Shown piece after piece: positions 24,031 through 33,904 of a stretch of 64,000 nt of DNA. The notes beneath the pieces were generated by a model. It made no database searches, was not told the DNA's origin, and saw nothing but the letters and a program-made list of their open reading frames with translations. The stretch is from Allobrachymonas chironomi DSM 19884. Lineage in GTDB: Bacteria > Pseudomonadota > Gammaproteobacteria > Burkholderiales > Burkholderiaceae_C. Each line of letters starts with the position of its first letter. Position 1 is the first letter of the stretch. The stretch lies in the NCBI RefSeq assembly GCF_000374625.1, contig NZ_KB894766.1:248001-312000 (forward strand), in the 5' to 3' direction. A program made the translations under genes and the position numbers.

Positions 24031-24175
24031 GGTGATTCCTTGGGTGATGCTGGCAAGGGGCCACACGCGGGGCCGCACCTTGCGAAAAATCGGAGGTCTG
24101 GACGTGCTTGCGCCCAATCCTCCAAGTGTATGCGAAGCAGGCCTAAAATGGCCTTTTCTGCTATGGGAACCTGTC

Positions 24176-25339
24176 ATGTCCTTCCATACCTATGATGTCT
24201 GCATCCGCGGCAGCGGCATCGTCGGACGTTCGCTGGCCCTGCTGCTGGCACGCCATCGCCTGCATGTGGGCCTGGTCGAGTCGCCTACCTTCCCCGGCCA
24301 GCAGGCCGATATCCGCGCCTACGCCATCAACCACAAGTCGCAGGCGCTGCTCGCCAGCCTCAAGTGCTGGCCTGGTCCGGACAAGGCCACACCGGTCAGG
24401 GAAATGCGCGTCTGGGGTGATGCCCAGTCGCAGACCGTGTTCAGCGCCAGCCAGCTGCAACAGGAGGCCGTGACCTGGATCGCCGATGTGCCCACGCTGG
24501 AGCACATGCTGCAGCAGGCCTGCCAGTACCAGGGCGGCATCGAGGTCATCACGACCGAACAGGCCGAAGCCGATCCGGCCCCGCTCACCGTGATCTGCGA
24601 AGGCAAGCACAGCACGACCCGCGCCGAACTGGGCGTGGAATACGATGTCACGCCTTATCGCCAGAGCGCCATCGCCACGCGCGCCACACTGGACGCGCCG
24701 CACCGCCAGATCGCCTGGCAGTGGTTTGCCCACACCGGCAACAACAGCGAGATCCTCGCCTTCCTGCCGCTGGGTGGCCCGGATGGCCAGGAAGTCGGCA
24801 TTGTCTGGTCGGTCGATCGCGGCCGCGTGCCCGAGCTGCTGGCGCTGGATGACGCCGCCTTTGCCGCCGCCCTGGACAGCGCCGCCCACCTGCAAGCCAA
24901 CGAAGCGCCACACGTCACCGCCGTGCAGCGCCGCGTCGCCTGGCCGCTGCAGCTCGGCATGGCACAGCGCTGGGTCGGCAGCCAGCTCGCCGCCGATGGC
25001 AAGACGCGCCTGAGCTGGGCGCTGGCTGGCGATGCCGCGCACAGCGTGCACCCGCTGGCCGGTCAGGGCCTGAACCTGGGCCTGGCCGATGTCGCCCTGC
25101 TTGGCGAGATCCTGGGGCAACGCCCGCTCTGGCGCAGCACCGGCGACATGCATCTGCTGCGCCAGTACGAGCGCGCGCGCAAGACCGCCAGCGCGCCGCT
25201 GATTGCCGGCATGGACGGCATCCAGCGCCTGTTCTCGCACAATGCCGCCGGCGTGCGCCAGCTGCGCAACCTCGGCATGGCGCTGTTCGATCGCAGCGGC
25301 CCGGTCAAGGACTGGGTAGCGCGTCGCGCCATGGATTGA
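24176..25339 (+). CDS. UbiH/UbiF/COQ6-family FAD-dependent hydroxylase
   Basis: A 387-aa flavin monooxygenase of the ubiquinone-biosynthesis hydroxylase family. The FAD-binding site is at the N-terminus ([20 protein letters not shown]); the second FAD motif is [20 protein letters not shown]. It probably hydroxylates the ring of a polyprenyl phenol intermediate, and acts at the cytoplasmic face of the inner membrane. The order UbiH-like, DsbC, DUF3429, M61 peptidase is typical of Burkholderiales. The start at 24176 (MSFHTYDV) is chosen because the longer frame would overlap ychF. Which position of the ring it hydroxylates cannot be told. Confidence 0.9.
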   Translation: MSFHTYDVCIRGSGIVGRSLALLLARHRLHVGLVESPTFPGQQADIRAYAINHKSQALLASLKCWPGPDKATPVREMRVWGDAQSQTVFSASQLQQEAVTWIADVPTLEHMLQQACQYQGGIEVITTEQAEADPAPLTVICEGKHSTTRAELGVEYDVTPYRQSAIATRATLDAPHRQIAWQWFAHTGNNSEILAFLPLGGPDGQEVGIVWSVDRGRVPELLALDDAAFAAALDSAAHLQANEAPHVTAVQRRVAWPLQLGMAQRWVGSQLAADGKTRLSWALAGDAAHSVHPLAGQGLNLGLADVALLGEILGQRPLWRSTGDMHLLRQYERARKTASAPLIAGMDGIQRLFSHNAAGVRQLRNLGMALFDRSGPVKDWVARRAMD

Positions 25340-25410
25340 CACCCGCTTCAACTACAGTAAAGTAGAACCTTTTACATACTTAACCGGCCGCCTGCGGCCC
25401 ACTCCTGTCC

Positions 25411-26226
25411 ATGAATTTCCGCCATCTGGCAGCCGCTGCGCTGCTTCCCGCCTCCCTGCTCGCGCTCAGCGCCTGCCAGCAGGATTCCGCCAGGCCCGCG
25501 GCAACCGCCTCTGCGACACTTGCGGCCTCTTCTGCCGCGCGTCCCGCCGCAGCGGCCAGCGCCAGCCCCGATGCCATGGCTGCCCTGCAGCAAGCACTGG
25601 AGCAGCGCATTCCGCAGCTCAACGGCCATATCCTGGAAGTCAACCCCAGCCCCATGCCCGGCTTGTACGAGGTGCTGGCCAGCGGCAACAACCTGTTCTA
25701 TACCGATGCCCAGGGCGATTTCCTGCTCAACGGCTCCCTGCTCGATACCCGCACACAGCAGGATCTGACCGCGGATCGCATCGATCAGCTGAGCGCCATC
25801 GCCTTTGACAAGCTGCCGGCACAGGACGCCTTTGTCACGAAGCGCGGCGACGGCAGCCGCCAGCTCGCCGTGTTCTCCGACCCCAACTGCCCGTTCTGCC
25901 ATCGCCTGGAAGAATCGCTGGCCAAAGTCGACAACATCACCATCCACACCTATCTGCTGCCGATCCTGGGCGAAAACTCCGTCAGCCGCGCCGGACAGAT
26001 CTGGTGCGCGCCGGACCGCGTCAAGGCCTGGGAAGACTGGATGCTGCGCAAGACGGCTCCCGCAGCCGCCGCCAGTTGCGATACCGATGCCCTGCAGCGC
26101 AACGTGCGCTTTGCCGAACAGCACAACATCACCGGTACGCCAGCCCTGGTTTTTGCCAATGGCAAGCGCGTCAGTGGCGCGATTCCGGTCGAGCAGATCG
26201 AAAAACTGTTGGCAGAAAGCCAATAA
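25411..26226 (+). CDS. dsbC: DsbC-like periplasmic protein-disulfide isomerase with lipobox
   Basis: A 271-aa thioredoxin-fold isomerase of the periplasm that corrects wrong disulfides. The N-terminal dimerisation domain is at about residues 55-110. The active site is CPFC (FSDPNCPFCHRLEES), and the cis-Pro loop is GTPALVFANGKRV. The signal sequence ends LLALSAC, a lipobox, and is followed by about 30 Ala/Ser-rich residues, so this one may be a lipoprotein on a flexible tether; classic DsbC is soluble. It follows the FAD hydroxylase by 71 bp. DsbG-like activity is an alternative. Confidence 0.9.
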   Translation: MNFRHLAAAALLPASLLALSACQQDSARPAATASATLAASSAARPAAAASASPDAMAALQQALEQRIPQLNGHILEVNPSPMPGLYEVLASGNNLFYTDAQGDFLLNGSLLDTRTQQDLTADRIDQLSAIAFDKLPAQDAFVTKRGDGSRQLAVFSDPNCPFCHRLEESLAKVDNITIHTYLLPILGENSVSRAGQIWCAPDRVKAWEDWMLRKTAPAAAASCDTDALQRNVRFAEQHNITGTPALVFANGKRVSGAIPVEQIEKLLAESQ

Positions 26227-26373
26227 CCGGGGCGGGCCGCTGCATTTTGTCGGCCGGCGTGCGGAATTCCTCTCGGCCAGGGGCGATTTGCTCGACAATC
26301 AGGGGTTGCCCGCAACACGCAGCCTGACGTCAGCCGCACGGCAGGAGCGTGTTGCCGCCGCCTGATCCTCGCC

Positions 26374-26811
26374 ATGCTGCCCCAAACCAGTCGCCATTTC
26401 ATCCGAGCCATCCTGTACCTGGGCTGCGTGCCCATGGCGTTATTGGCGATCCTGATGTGGCTGGTGCATGACGAACTGCACGGCTTTGTCGCCGTGGCAC
26501 TGGCCAGCTACGCCGGCATCGTGGTCGCCTTTCTGGGCGGCGTGCACTGGGGCATCGGCCTGCGCATTGGCCTGCATGCGCCCAAGTTCCACTTCATCTG
26601 GGGCGCGATTGCCGCCTTCTGTGGCTGGTTCGGCACGCTGATGATGCCGGCTGCCGGCATGCCCTTTCTGGCGCTGATGTTCGTGATTTGCTACATCGTG
26701 GACGATCGCACCTGGGTGCGTGCCGGCCTGAGCGAGTGGCTGACGGCACGCTTTCACGCCACCGTGATTGCCGTGCTGAGCTGCCTGGCAGGTGCTGCCG
26801 GCTCCATGTAA
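26374..26811 (+). CDS. DUF3429 inner-membrane protein
   Basis: A 145-aa protein with four to five hydrophobic helices (LYLGCVPMALLAILMWLV, VALASYAGIVVAFLGGV, IWGAIAAFCGWFGTLMMPA, FLALMFVICYIVD and VIAVLSCLAGAA). The GGVHWGIGL signature marks the DUF3429 family, which has no known function. The start at 26374 gives a basic, amphipathic N-terminus. It lies between the DsbC-like and M61 peptidase genes; the 147 bp to the left contain no recognisable feature. Function unknown. Confidence 0.82.
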   Translation: MLPQTSRHFIRAILYLGCVPMALLAILMWLVHDELHGFVAVALASYAGIVVAFLGGVHWGIGLRIGLHAPKFHFIWGAIAAFCGWFGTLMMPAAGMPFLALMFVICYIVDDRTWVRAGLSEWLTARFHATVIAVLSCLAGAAGSM

Positions 26812-26864
26812 GGCCTGCCGCCTGCCCCGACACGCGCGGTGCCCTGCTGCGCTATGCTTGTCGC

Positions 26865-28754
26865 ATGGCCAAGAAAAAATCCCCTGTTCCTGCCGCTGCA
26901 GCTGCACCGCCTGCCCCGGTTGCCACGGCTGCGCCCATCAGCTACCAGATCTCGGCACCCGTGCCGCAGCAACACCTGTTCCAGGTGCAGATGGTGGTGC
27001 AACAGCCCGCCGCACAGCAGGAGCTGATGCTGCCGGTCTGGATTCCCGGCAGCTACCTGATCCGCGAATTTGCCCGTCACCTGCAGCAACTGCGCGCCAC
27101 CCAGGACGGCAAGCCCTGCCGCGTGGTGCAGCTGGACAAGCACCGCTGGGTGGTGGAATGCAGCAGTGGCAAGCCGCTGACGATCAGCTACCAGGTCTAC
27201 GCGCACGACAACTCGGTGCGCACCGCCTGGCTTGATGCCAACCGCGGCTTCTTCAACCCGACCAGCCTGTGCCTGCAGGCCATGGGCCGCACCCGTCTGC
27301 CGCATGCGATCACGGTGATCTCGCCCGACCCGGCCTGGCGGCTGGCTACCGGGCTGGATCCGGAACAGATCGATGCACGCGGCTTTGGCCGCTATCTGGC
27401 ACCCGATTACGACACGCTGGCCGACAGCCCGTTCGAGCTGGGCGATTTCTGGGAGGCCGGCTTCGAGCTGCATGGCGTACCGCACCGTTTCGTCGTGGCC
27501 ACGCCGCCGCCCGGCTTTGACGGCGCACGCCTGCTGGCCGACACGCAGCGCATCTGCGACACCCAGACGCGCTTCTGGCACGGCAACAAGCCCAAGGACA
27601 AGCTGCCGTTCTCGCGTTATGTGTTCATGCTCAATGCCGTGGATGACAGCTACGGCGGCCTTGAACACCTCAACAGCACCGCGCTGATCGCCAGCCGCAA
27701 GCACCTGCCACGCCACGGCGCGGAAACCGGCGAGGACTACATCACGCTGCTCGGCCTGATCAGCCACGAATACTTCCACACCTGGAACGTGAAGCGGCTG
27801 CGCCCGGCCAGCCTCACGCCTTACGATTACAGCCGCGAAAACTACACCAGCCTGCTCTGGTTCTTCGAGGGCTTTACCAGCTATTACGACGACCTGCTGC
27901 TGCTGCGCGCCGGCTGCATCGACATGGCGGATTACCTGCGCCTGCTGACCAGGGCGATCGAGCAGGTACGCGGCACGCCGGGGCGGCTGCAGCAGACCGT
28001 GGCGCAATCGAGCTTCGAGGCATGGACCAAGTACTACCGGCCCGATGCCAATACCGCCAATGCCACCGTCAGCTACTACACCAAGGGCGCCCTGATCGGT
28101 CTGTGCCTGGACCTGACGCTGCGCCAGGAAGGACAAACCACGCTCGATGCCGTGATGCGCACGCTCTACCAGCGCTGCCATGCCGATGTCGACGATGCCG
28201 CACAGCGCGGCATGCGCGAAAAGGACGTGCTGCAAGTGCTGGAGCAACTGGCCGGCCGCAGCCTGGCGCCCGAGATCAAGGCCTGGGTGCACGGCCGTGG
28301 CGAATTGCCGCTGGAGGAACTGCTGCAGGCGCACGGCATCCAGGTCGAGCGCAGCCCGGCCAGTCTGGACCGCCAGTGGGGCCTGCGCTGCCAGGAAGGC
28401 AGCAGCATCCAAGTGCAATCGGTCTGGCGCGATGGTGCCGCAGAACAGGCGGGCCTGGCCGCCGGCGACGAATGGCTGGGCATTCGCCTGCCGGCGACAG
28501 ACGGTGCCGGCCAGCATGCGGCCTGGCGCGTCGGCAGTCTGCAGGAGGTGCGCAACTACCTGCCGGCCCAGGACCGGGGCGCGCCAGGCTGTACCGCCAT
28601 CGTGGCGCGCGACAAGCGTTTGCTGGAGCTGCCGTTCACGCTGCCGGAGCAGCCGATGGAGCAGTGGAAACTGGTCGAGTCCCGGCCAGACGACAAGCCG
28701 AAAAAGAAGAATGACAAGATAGACAAGCCACGCAAGGAGTGGCCATGGCACTGA
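26865..28754 (+). CDS. M61-family (glycyl aminopeptidase-like) metallopeptidase with PDZ domain
   Basis: A 629-aa zinc peptidase. The catalytic HEYFH motif is in LISHEYFHTWNVKRLRP (about residue 303), with the third ligand Glu in SLLWFFEGFTSYYDD. The N-terminal domain is beta-rich (VWIPGSYLIREFARH), and the C-terminal part looks like a PDZ domain (SVWRDGAAEQAGLAAGDEWL). The N-terminus is a Lys/Ala/Pro-rich stretch without a signal peptide, so a cytoplasmic location is likely. The start at 26865 follows from the domain boundary. The last bases overlap the next gene's start. It probably trims glycine- or alanine-led peptides. Confidence 0.9.
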   Translation: MAKKKSPVPAAAAAPPAPVATAAPISYQISAPVPQQHLFQVQMVVQQPAAQQELMLPVWIPGSYLIREFARHLQQLRATQDGKPCRVVQLDKHRWVVECSSGKPLTISYQVYAHDNSVRTAWLDANRGFFNPTSLCLQAMGRTRLPHAITVISPDPAWRLATGLDPEQIDARGFGRYLAPDYDTLADSPFELGDFWEAGFELHGVPHRFVVATPPPGFDGARLLADTQRICDTQTRFWHGNKPKDKLPFSRYVFMLNAVDDSYGGLEHLNSTALIASRKHLPRHGAETGEDYITLLGLISHEYFHTWNVKRLRPASLTPYDYSRENYTSLLWFFEGFTSYYDDLLLLRAGCIDMADYLRLLTRAIEQVRGTPGRLQQTVAQSSFEAWTKYYRPDANTANATVSYYTKGALIGLCLDLTLRQEGQTTLDAVMRTLYQRCHADVDDAAQRGMREKDVLQVLEQLAGRSLAPEIKAWVHGRGELPLEELLQAHGIQVERSPASLDRQWGLRCQEGSSIQVQSVWRDGAAEQAGLAAGDEWLGIRLPATDGAGQHAAWRVGSLQEVRNYLPAQDRGAPGCTAIVARDKRLLELPFTLPEQPMEQWKLVESRPDDKPKKKNDKIDKPRKEWPWH

Positions 28755-29386
28755 ACACGCCCAGCCACCTGCTCTACCTGCACGGCTTCCGCTCATCGCC
28801 CCAATCGGCCAAGGCACGCCACGTGGCCGGCTGGATGCAGCAGCATCAGCCTGCGGTCGTCTGGTGCTGCCCGCAGCTGCCGCCCTCGCCCGCCGAGGCC
28901 ATTGCGCTGCTGCAGCAGCTGACGCAGCATTGGCCGCAGGACGGCAGCGCCGTGATCGGCTCCTCGCTGGGCGGCTTTTATGCGGCGCACATGGCGGCCA
29001 TGCGCGGCTGGCGCAGCGTGCTGCTGAATCCGGCCGTGCACCCGGCTCGCGATCTGGCGCGCTACATCGGTGACAACACCGCCTGGCATGACCCGTCCGA
29101 GCACTTCTATTTTCAGCAAGCCTACATCGACGAACTGCGTGCCATCGAGCAGCAGACGCTAGCACTGGAGACGCAGCGCCTGGCCGACAATACGCTGGCC
29201 CCGGCGTTTGCGCTGATCTGCGAAGGCGACGAGGTGCTGGACTGGCGCGAGATGCAGGCACGCCACACACATGCCCGGCAGCGCGTGTTGCCGGGCAATG
29301 ACCACGCGATCAGCGACTTTCCACAGCACTGGCCGGAGCTGGCCGCCTTCCTGCAACTGGACAATACGCAGGGTCAGCCTGCATAA
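28745..29386 (+). CDS. yqiA: YqiA/YcfP-family esterase
   Basis: A 213-aa alpha/beta hydrolase. The N-terminal LLYLHGFRSSPQSAKA and the nucleophile GSSLGGFYAAH are typical of YqiA, as is the late HAISDFP with the catalytic His. The start at 28745 overlaps the peptidase stop and has AAGGAG seven bases upstream; a GTG two codons earlier is possible. E. coli YqiA (193 aa) hydrolyses short-chain esters and thioesters. The downstream neighbour is an RNB ribonuclease. Physiological substrate unknown. Confidence 0.85.
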   Translation: MALNTPSHLLYLHGFRSSPQSAKARHVAGWMQQHQPAVVWCCPQLPPSPAEAIALLQQLTQHWPQDGSAVIGSSLGGFYAAHMAAMRGWRSVLLNPAVHPARDLARYIGDNTAWHDPSEHFYFQQAYIDELRAIEQQTLALETQRLADNTLAPAFALICEGDEVLDWREMQARHTHARQRVLPGNDHAISDFPQHWPELAAFLQLDNTQGQPA

Positions 29387-29427
29387 AACCCCCGCCGGGC
29401 AGGCAAACATGGGAAAATGGCACGCTT

Positions 29428-31491
29428 ATGTTTGCCATGTTTGAAGAGTCCGGAAAGTATCTGGCCGGACGCATCCTTTCCCAGGCGGAAGCCTCCTCCC
29501 AGATCGAACTCGATTCCGGCAAGCGCGTCAAGGTCAAGCAGGCCCACATCGTGCTCACTTTCGACAAACCTGCCCCGGCGGAACTGCTGGCGCAGGCGCA
29601 AGCCCTGAGCGCCGACATCGATGTGCAGCTGCTGTGGGAATTTGCCCCGGAAGACGAATTCGGTTTCCGCGAGATCGCCTGCGACTATTTCCAGGACCCT
29701 GCTTCCCCCGTGGAGCAGGCCGCTGCGCTGTTGGCGATTTTCAACGCGCCGCACTATTTCCGCCGTGCCGGCGGCTCCAAGGGCCGCTTCAAGAAGGCCC
29801 CGGCCGAGATCGTGCAGCAGGCGCTGCTGGCGATCGAGAAAAAGCGCCAGCTCCAGCTGCAGATCGATGCCTGGGCCGCCGAACTGGTGGCCAGCCATTG
29901 CCCGCAGCCGGTACGCGAGCAGCTTTACCGCATCCTGTTCAAGCCGGACAAGAACGGCCCCGAATACAAGGCGGTGGTGCAGGCCGCGCGCGATGCCAGA
30001 CTGGCCCCGCTGGAGCTGCTGCAGCGCGCCGGCGCCATCGATTCGCCCTACCAGTTCCACTGGCAGCGCTTCCTGTTCGAATTCTTCCCGCGCGGCACCG
30101 AATTTCCGCCGCTGCAGCCGGTACAGATCGATGACAGCGAACTGCCGCTGGCCGAGGTGCAGGCCTACTCGATTGACGATTCCAGCACTACCGAAATCGA
30201 CGATGCCCTGTCAGTCACCGGCCTGGGCAGTGGCCGGGTCACGCTGGGCGTGCACATTGCCGCCCCCGGCCTGGCGGTGCAGCCCGGCGATGCCATCGAC
30301 AAGGTGGCGCGCGAGCGCCAGTCCACTGTCTACATGCCCGGCTACAAGATCACCATGCTGCCGGCCGATGTGGTCGAACACTACACGCTGGGTGCCGGCC
30401 AGCCGCGCCCGGCGCTGTCCTTCTACGCCACTTTCGACGAAAAGACGCTGGAGCTGCAGGACACGCGCAGCGCGGTCGAGCGCGTGCCAATCGCGCACAA
30501 CCTGCGCCTGGATGTGCTGGACCCTGTCGTCACACCGCAGTGGCTGGACAACCCGGCCGCCAGCAGCGATATCGCCGAACTGCAGACGCTGCGCCCACAA
30601 CTGGTGTTCCTCTGGAAGCTGGCGCAGCAGCTCAAGGCACGCCGCGAAGTGATCCGCGGCAAGCCCGATGTGCAGACACGCCCGGACTACAACTTCCGCC
30701 TGATCCGCGACGAGGCACTAAAGCAGCTGCCGCCGGATGGCAGCGAAACCGTGGTGATCGAGCAGCGCCAGCGTGGCGCACCGCTGGACCTGATCGTGGC
30801 CGAAGCCGCCATTCTGGTAAACCACCACTGGGGCCAATTGCTGGCGACCAGCGGCGTACCCGGTATCTACCGCAGCCAGGCGGCGCTGGCCCCCGGCGTC
30901 AAGGTACGCATGGGCACCAAGGCGATCCAGCACGCCGGCCTGGGCGTGCCCTGCTATGCCTGGAGCACCTCGCCGCTGCGCCGCTACGTGGACCTGGTGA
31001 ACCAGTGGCAGCTGATTGCCACCATCCGCCACGGTGCCACGGCTGCGCTGGTGGTGCCGTTCAAGCCCAAGGATGCCGAGCTGTTCGGCATCATCTCGGC
31101 CTTTGAAGGCGCGCATGCCGGTTACCAGGCCTACCAGCGCAACATGGAGCGATTCTGGACGCTGCAGCACATCCAGCGCCACGGTATGACCGAACTGACC
31201 TGCAGCGTCATCAAGGAAGGCGTGGTGCGCGCCAATGACCTGCCGCTGGTGATCGACGTGATCGGTACCGATGCCATGCCACGCAACGCGCAGGTGCGCG
31301 TCAAGCTCGGCACGGTCAACCTGATGTCGTTGGACGTGACCGGCGTCGTCACCACGCGCCTGGGCGACAGCCCGCAGGCCGGCCTCGGCGAGAACAACAG
31401 CGAGGAAGACGAGGACGATCTGGCAGCCGGCCCGCTGGCGATTGCGGTGGACGTGAACGAGGCGGACAGCACGGAGACCACCGCTTCCTGA
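29428..31491 (+). CDS. RNB-domain (RNase II/R family) exoribonuclease
   Basis: A 687-aa protein with an RNB catalytic domain (about residues 240-560): YSIDDSSTTEIDDALSV provides the metal-binding Asp residues, followed by HIAAPG, YMPGYKITMLP and a final SPLRRYVDLVNQW. It degrades RNA 3' to 5' in the cytoplasm. The N-terminus has a beta-barrel-like segment (IELDSGKRVKVKQAHIVL) rather than a clear cold-shock domain, and the S1 part at the C-terminus is short, so this is a divergent RNase II-like protein typical of beta-proteobacteria, not RNase R itself. The acidic C-terminal tail (NNSEEDEDD) is notable. Confidence 0.88.
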   Translation: MFAMFEESGKYLAGRILSQAEASSQIELDSGKRVKVKQAHIVLTFDKPAPAELLAQAQALSADIDVQLLWEFAPEDEFGFREIACDYFQDPASPVEQAAALLAIFNAPHYFRRAGGSKGRFKKAPAEIVQQALLAIEKKRQLQLQIDAWAAELVASHCPQPVREQLYRILFKPDKNGPEYKAVVQAARDARLAPLELLQRAGAIDSPYQFHWQRFLFEFFPRGTEFPPLQPVQIDDSELPLAEVQAYSIDDSSTTEIDDALSVTGLGSGRVTLGVHIAAPGLAVQPGDAIDKVARERQSTVYMPGYKITMLPADVVEHYTLGAGQPRPALSFYATFDEKTLELQDTRSAVERVPIAHNLRLDVLDPVVTPQWLDNPAASSDIAELQTLRPQLVFLWKLAQQLKARREVIRGKPDVQTRPDYNFRLIRDEALKQLPPDGSETVVIEQRQRGAPLDLIVAEAAILVNHHWGQLLATSGVPGIYRSQAALAPGVKVRMGTKAIQHAGLGVPCYAWSTSPLRRYVDLVNQWQLIATIRHGATAALVVPFKPKDAELFGIISAFEGAHAGYQAYQRNMERFWTLQHIQRHGMTELTCSVIKEGVVRANDLPLVIDVIGTDAMPRNAQVRVKLGTVNLMSLDVTGVVTTRLGDSPQAGLGENNSEEDEDDLAAGPLAIAVDVNEADSTETTAS

Positions 31492-31566
31492 TGCCGCTGC
31501 AGCGCCGGCCCCGGCCTACAATGGCTGGCAGGCGCTGTTCCGGTGCCCCTGTTTCTTGCCGAGTCC

Positions 31567-32457
31567 ATGCCGATGACTGTTCTTTCCGCCCCTGTCGACC
31601 GCTACGCCGTGATCGGCCACCCGGTCAGCCACAGCCGCTCTCCCTGGATCCACACGCGCTTTGCCGAACTCACCGGCCAGGCGCTGGTCTACACCGCCAT
31701 CGACAGCCCGGAAGACGATTTCGCCGGTACGCTGCAGCGCATGCAGCAGGACGGTTTTGCCGGTGCCAACGTGACGGTGCCGTTCAAGCTCGAAGCCTTT
31801 ACCCTGGCCGATCGCCGCAGCACCCGTGCCACCCTGGCCGGTGCAGCCAACACCCTGATCTGGCAGCGCCACGGCGACCAGCTGCAGCTGCACGCCGACA
31901 ACACCGACGGCATCGGCCTGATGCGCGACATCGTGCACAACGCCGGTGTACCGCTGACCGGTCAGCACATCCTGCTGCTCGGTGCCGGCGGCGCTTCCGC
32001 CGGCGTACTTGGCGTACTGCTGGCCGAGCGTCCGGCCTCCATCACCATTGCCAACCGCAGCATCGACAAGGCCGAAGCGCTGGCCGCCTCGCATGCCAAC
32101 TGGGCTGCGCAGCATGGCAGCACGCTGCAGGCGATCCGCCTGGAGCAGGTACTGGCCGATGCCGCCCTGCCGCAAGCGTTTGACGTGGTCATCAACGGTA
32201 CCTCCAGCAGTCTGTCCGGTCAGCCGCTGCAACTGGCGGCGCGGCATTTGGCACCGCATGCGCTGGTCTACGACATGATGTACGGCCCCGCTGCCCGCCC
32301 GTTCCTGCAACATGCCGCCAGCCTGGGCGCACAGACGCGTGACGGTCTCGGCATGCTGGTGGAACAGGCCGCCGAAGCCTTCCGCCTGTGGCGCGGCGTG
32401 CGACCCGCGACTGCACCGCTGCTGTCCGCGCTGCGCCAGGAGGTCGATGCTGCATGA
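31567..32457 (+). CDS. aroE: Shikimate dehydrogenase (NADP+)
   Basis: A 296-aa enzyme of aromatic amino-acid synthesis that reduces 3-dehydroshikimate to shikimate. The substrate site is at HPVSHSRSP, the catalytic Lys in NVTVPFK, the Asp in DNTDGIGL, and the NADP fold in LLGAGGASAGVLGVLL. The C-terminal GLGMLVEQAAEAFRLW is also typical. The start is either ATG 31567 or ATG 31573; the earlier is used here, and the ribosome-binding site is weak for both. The stop overlaps the mtgA start (ATGA). Confidence 0.95.
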   Translation: MPMTVLSAPVDRYAVIGHPVSHSRSPWIHTRFAELTGQALVYTAIDSPEDDFAGTLQRMQQDGFAGANVTVPFKLEAFTLADRRSTRATLAGAANTLIWQRHGDQLQLHADNTDGIGLMRDIVHNAGVPLTGQHILLLGAGGASAGVLGVLLAERPASITIANRSIDKAEALAASHANWAAQHGSTLQAIRLEQVLADAALPQAFDVVINGTSSSLSGQPLQLAARHLAPHALVYDMMYGPAARPFLQHAASLGAQTRDGLGMLVEQAAEAFRLWRGVRPATAPLLSALRQEVDAA

Positions 32458-33302
32458 AGCGCCTACTGCAACTGCTGGGCTGGATCGTGCTGGCAGGGGT
32501 GCTGCTGCAGCTGTTCTTTGTCGCGCGTGTGCTGCTGATGCGCGTGGTCGATCCGCAATCCACCAGCTTCCAGCGAGCCGAAATGGCGCGTCTGGTAGCG
32601 CAGGGCGAATTCGGCTGGCGCCAGCAATGGGTGCCCTATGAGGAGATGTCCGATCACCTCAAGCGCGCCGTGATCGCCGCCGAAGATGGCGATTTCATCA
32701 ACCATGATGGCGTCGAGTGGGAAGCGATCGAAGCCGCCCGCGCCCGCAACGCCGCTGCCGAAGCGCGCGCCCAGGCCCAGATCAAGCGCGCCGAAGAGCA
32801 GATGGCACGTGCCCAGCAGCGTGCGCAACAGCGCATCGACCGCCTGGAAAAACAGGGCCGCCCCGTGGACGAGAAATTGCGTGCCGTCGCCGAAGGCAGC
32901 GCCTCTTCGCCGGTGGACCGGGTGCGTCCGCCCAAGATCCGTGGCGGCTCCACCATCAGCCAGCAGCTGGCCAAGAACCTGCTGCTCTCGAGTGAGCGCA
33001 CCCTGCTGCGCAAGGGCCAGGAGCTGTTGCTGACGCAATACCTGGAGCTGTTCCTCGACAAGCGCCGCATCCTCGAGATCTACCTGAACAATGTGGAATT
33101 TGGTGCCGGCATTTTCGGGGCCGAAGCCGCCGCGCAACACTACTACGGCAAGCCGGCCGCCAAGCTCTCGGCGCTGGAGGCGGCCCGTCTGGCGGTCATG
33201 CTGCCGCGTCCGCGCTATTACGAGCAGAACTTCCGCTCCGGCTACCTCAACAGCCGCGCCAGCACGATTGCCGCGCGCGCGCGTGGCGTGGCCCTGCCCT
33301 GA
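32454..33302 (+). CDS. mtgA: Monofunctional peptidoglycan glycosyltransferase with coiled-coil insertion
   Basis: A 282-aa GT51 enzyme that polymerises lipid II into glycan strands. It has one N-terminal membrane anchor ([20 protein letters not shown]), the catalytic Glu77 in [10 protein letters not shown] and the [13 protein letters not shown] motif, then [15 protein letters not shown] and the late PRPRYYE. Between [10 protein letters not shown] and the GGST motif lies an insertion of about 65 mainly charged, Ala/Arg/Glu/Gln-rich residues (about 97-162) predicted to form a coiled coil, absent from E. coli MtgA. The start overlaps the aroE stop by 4 bp. Related insertions probably occur in other Burkholderiales. 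Confidence 0.93.
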   Translation: MKRLLQLLGWIVLAGVLLQLFFVARVLLMRVVDPQSTSFQRAEMARLVAQGEFGWRQQWVPYEEMSDHLKRAVIAAEDGDFINHDGVEWEAIEAARARNAAAEARAQAQIKRAEEQMARAQQRAQQRIDRLEKQGRPVDEKLRAVAEGSASSPVDRVRPPKIRGGSTISQQLAKNLLLSSERTLLRKGQELLLTQYLELFLDKRRILEIYLNNVEFGAGIFGAEAAAQHYYGKPAAKLSALEAARLAVMLPRPRYYEQNFRSGYLNSRASTIAARARGVALP

Positions 33303-33303
33303 C

Positions 33304-33885
33304 ATGAGCGTCCGCATTCTCGGCATCGATCCCGGCCTGCGCACCACCGGCTTCGGCGTGATCGAAGCCGATGGCCTGCAACTCGGCTATGTCGCCAGCG
33401 GCACCATCCGCACCGTCAGCCGCAAGATCGAGCAGCAGGACGAACTGCCGCACAAGGGCGATCTGCCAGCACGCATCAAGCTGCTGTGCGAAGGCATCCG
33501 GGAGGTCATCGAGACCTATCGCCCCGATGTCGCCTCGCTGGAAATCGTGTTCGTCAACGTCAACCCGCAAGCCACGCTGCTGCTGGGCCAGGCGCGCGGT
33601 GCCTGTCTGGCAACGCTGGTGGGATGCCAGCTGCCGGTGGCCGAATATACCGCGCTGCAAATGAAGAAAGCGGTGGCTGGCCACGGCCGTGCCAGCAAGG
33701 CGCAGATCCAGGAAATGGCGCGCCGCCTGCTCAACCTCAACGGCCTGCCCGGCACCGATGCCGCTGACGCCCTCGGCCTGGCGATCACGCACGCGCACGC
33801 ACGCGGCACCATGCTGCAGCTGGCCAAGGCCACGCCATTGCAGCGCCGGGCGCATGCCTTGTACAAGGGGGGGCGCAGCTACTGA
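33304..33885 (+). CDS. ruvC: Holliday-junction resolvase RuvC
   Basis: A 193-aa endonuclease that resolves Holliday junctions with RuvAB. The catalytic acidic residues are in [14 protein letters not shown] (first Asp), [10 protein letters not shown] (Glu) and the last conserved [14 protein letters not shown] (two Asp). The start follows the mtgA stop by one base. ruvA and ruvB are not in the window. The length is close to that of E. coli RuvC (173 aa) plus a short tail. Confidence 0.95.
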   Translation: MSVRILGIDPGLRTTGFGVIEADGLQLGYVASGTIRTVSRKIEQQDELPHKGDLPARIKLLCEGIREVIETYRPDVASLEIVFVNVNPQATLLLGQARGACLATLVGCQLPVAEYTALQMKKAVAGHGRASKAQIQEMARRLLNLNGLPGTDAADALGLAITHAHARGTMLQLAKATPLQRRAHALYKGGRSY

Positions 33886-33893
33886 GGCTGCGC
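33873..33893. terminator. Weak hairpin at the end of ruvC
   Basis: Stem GCGCAGC (33873-33879) and GCTGCGC (33887-33893) across the ruvC stop codon, with no T-run. Transcription from the left (ruvC) and from the right (lpxC unit) converge here, so a shared terminator is plausible. Confidence 0.3.
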
Positions 33894-33904
33894 GACAGGG
33901 AGAT

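Noticed and set aside
26754-29270. 838-codon minus-strand frame opposite the M61 peptidase and esterase genes
   Set aside because: The plus-strand genes have HEYFH and GxSxG motifs; the antisense frame shows no domain.
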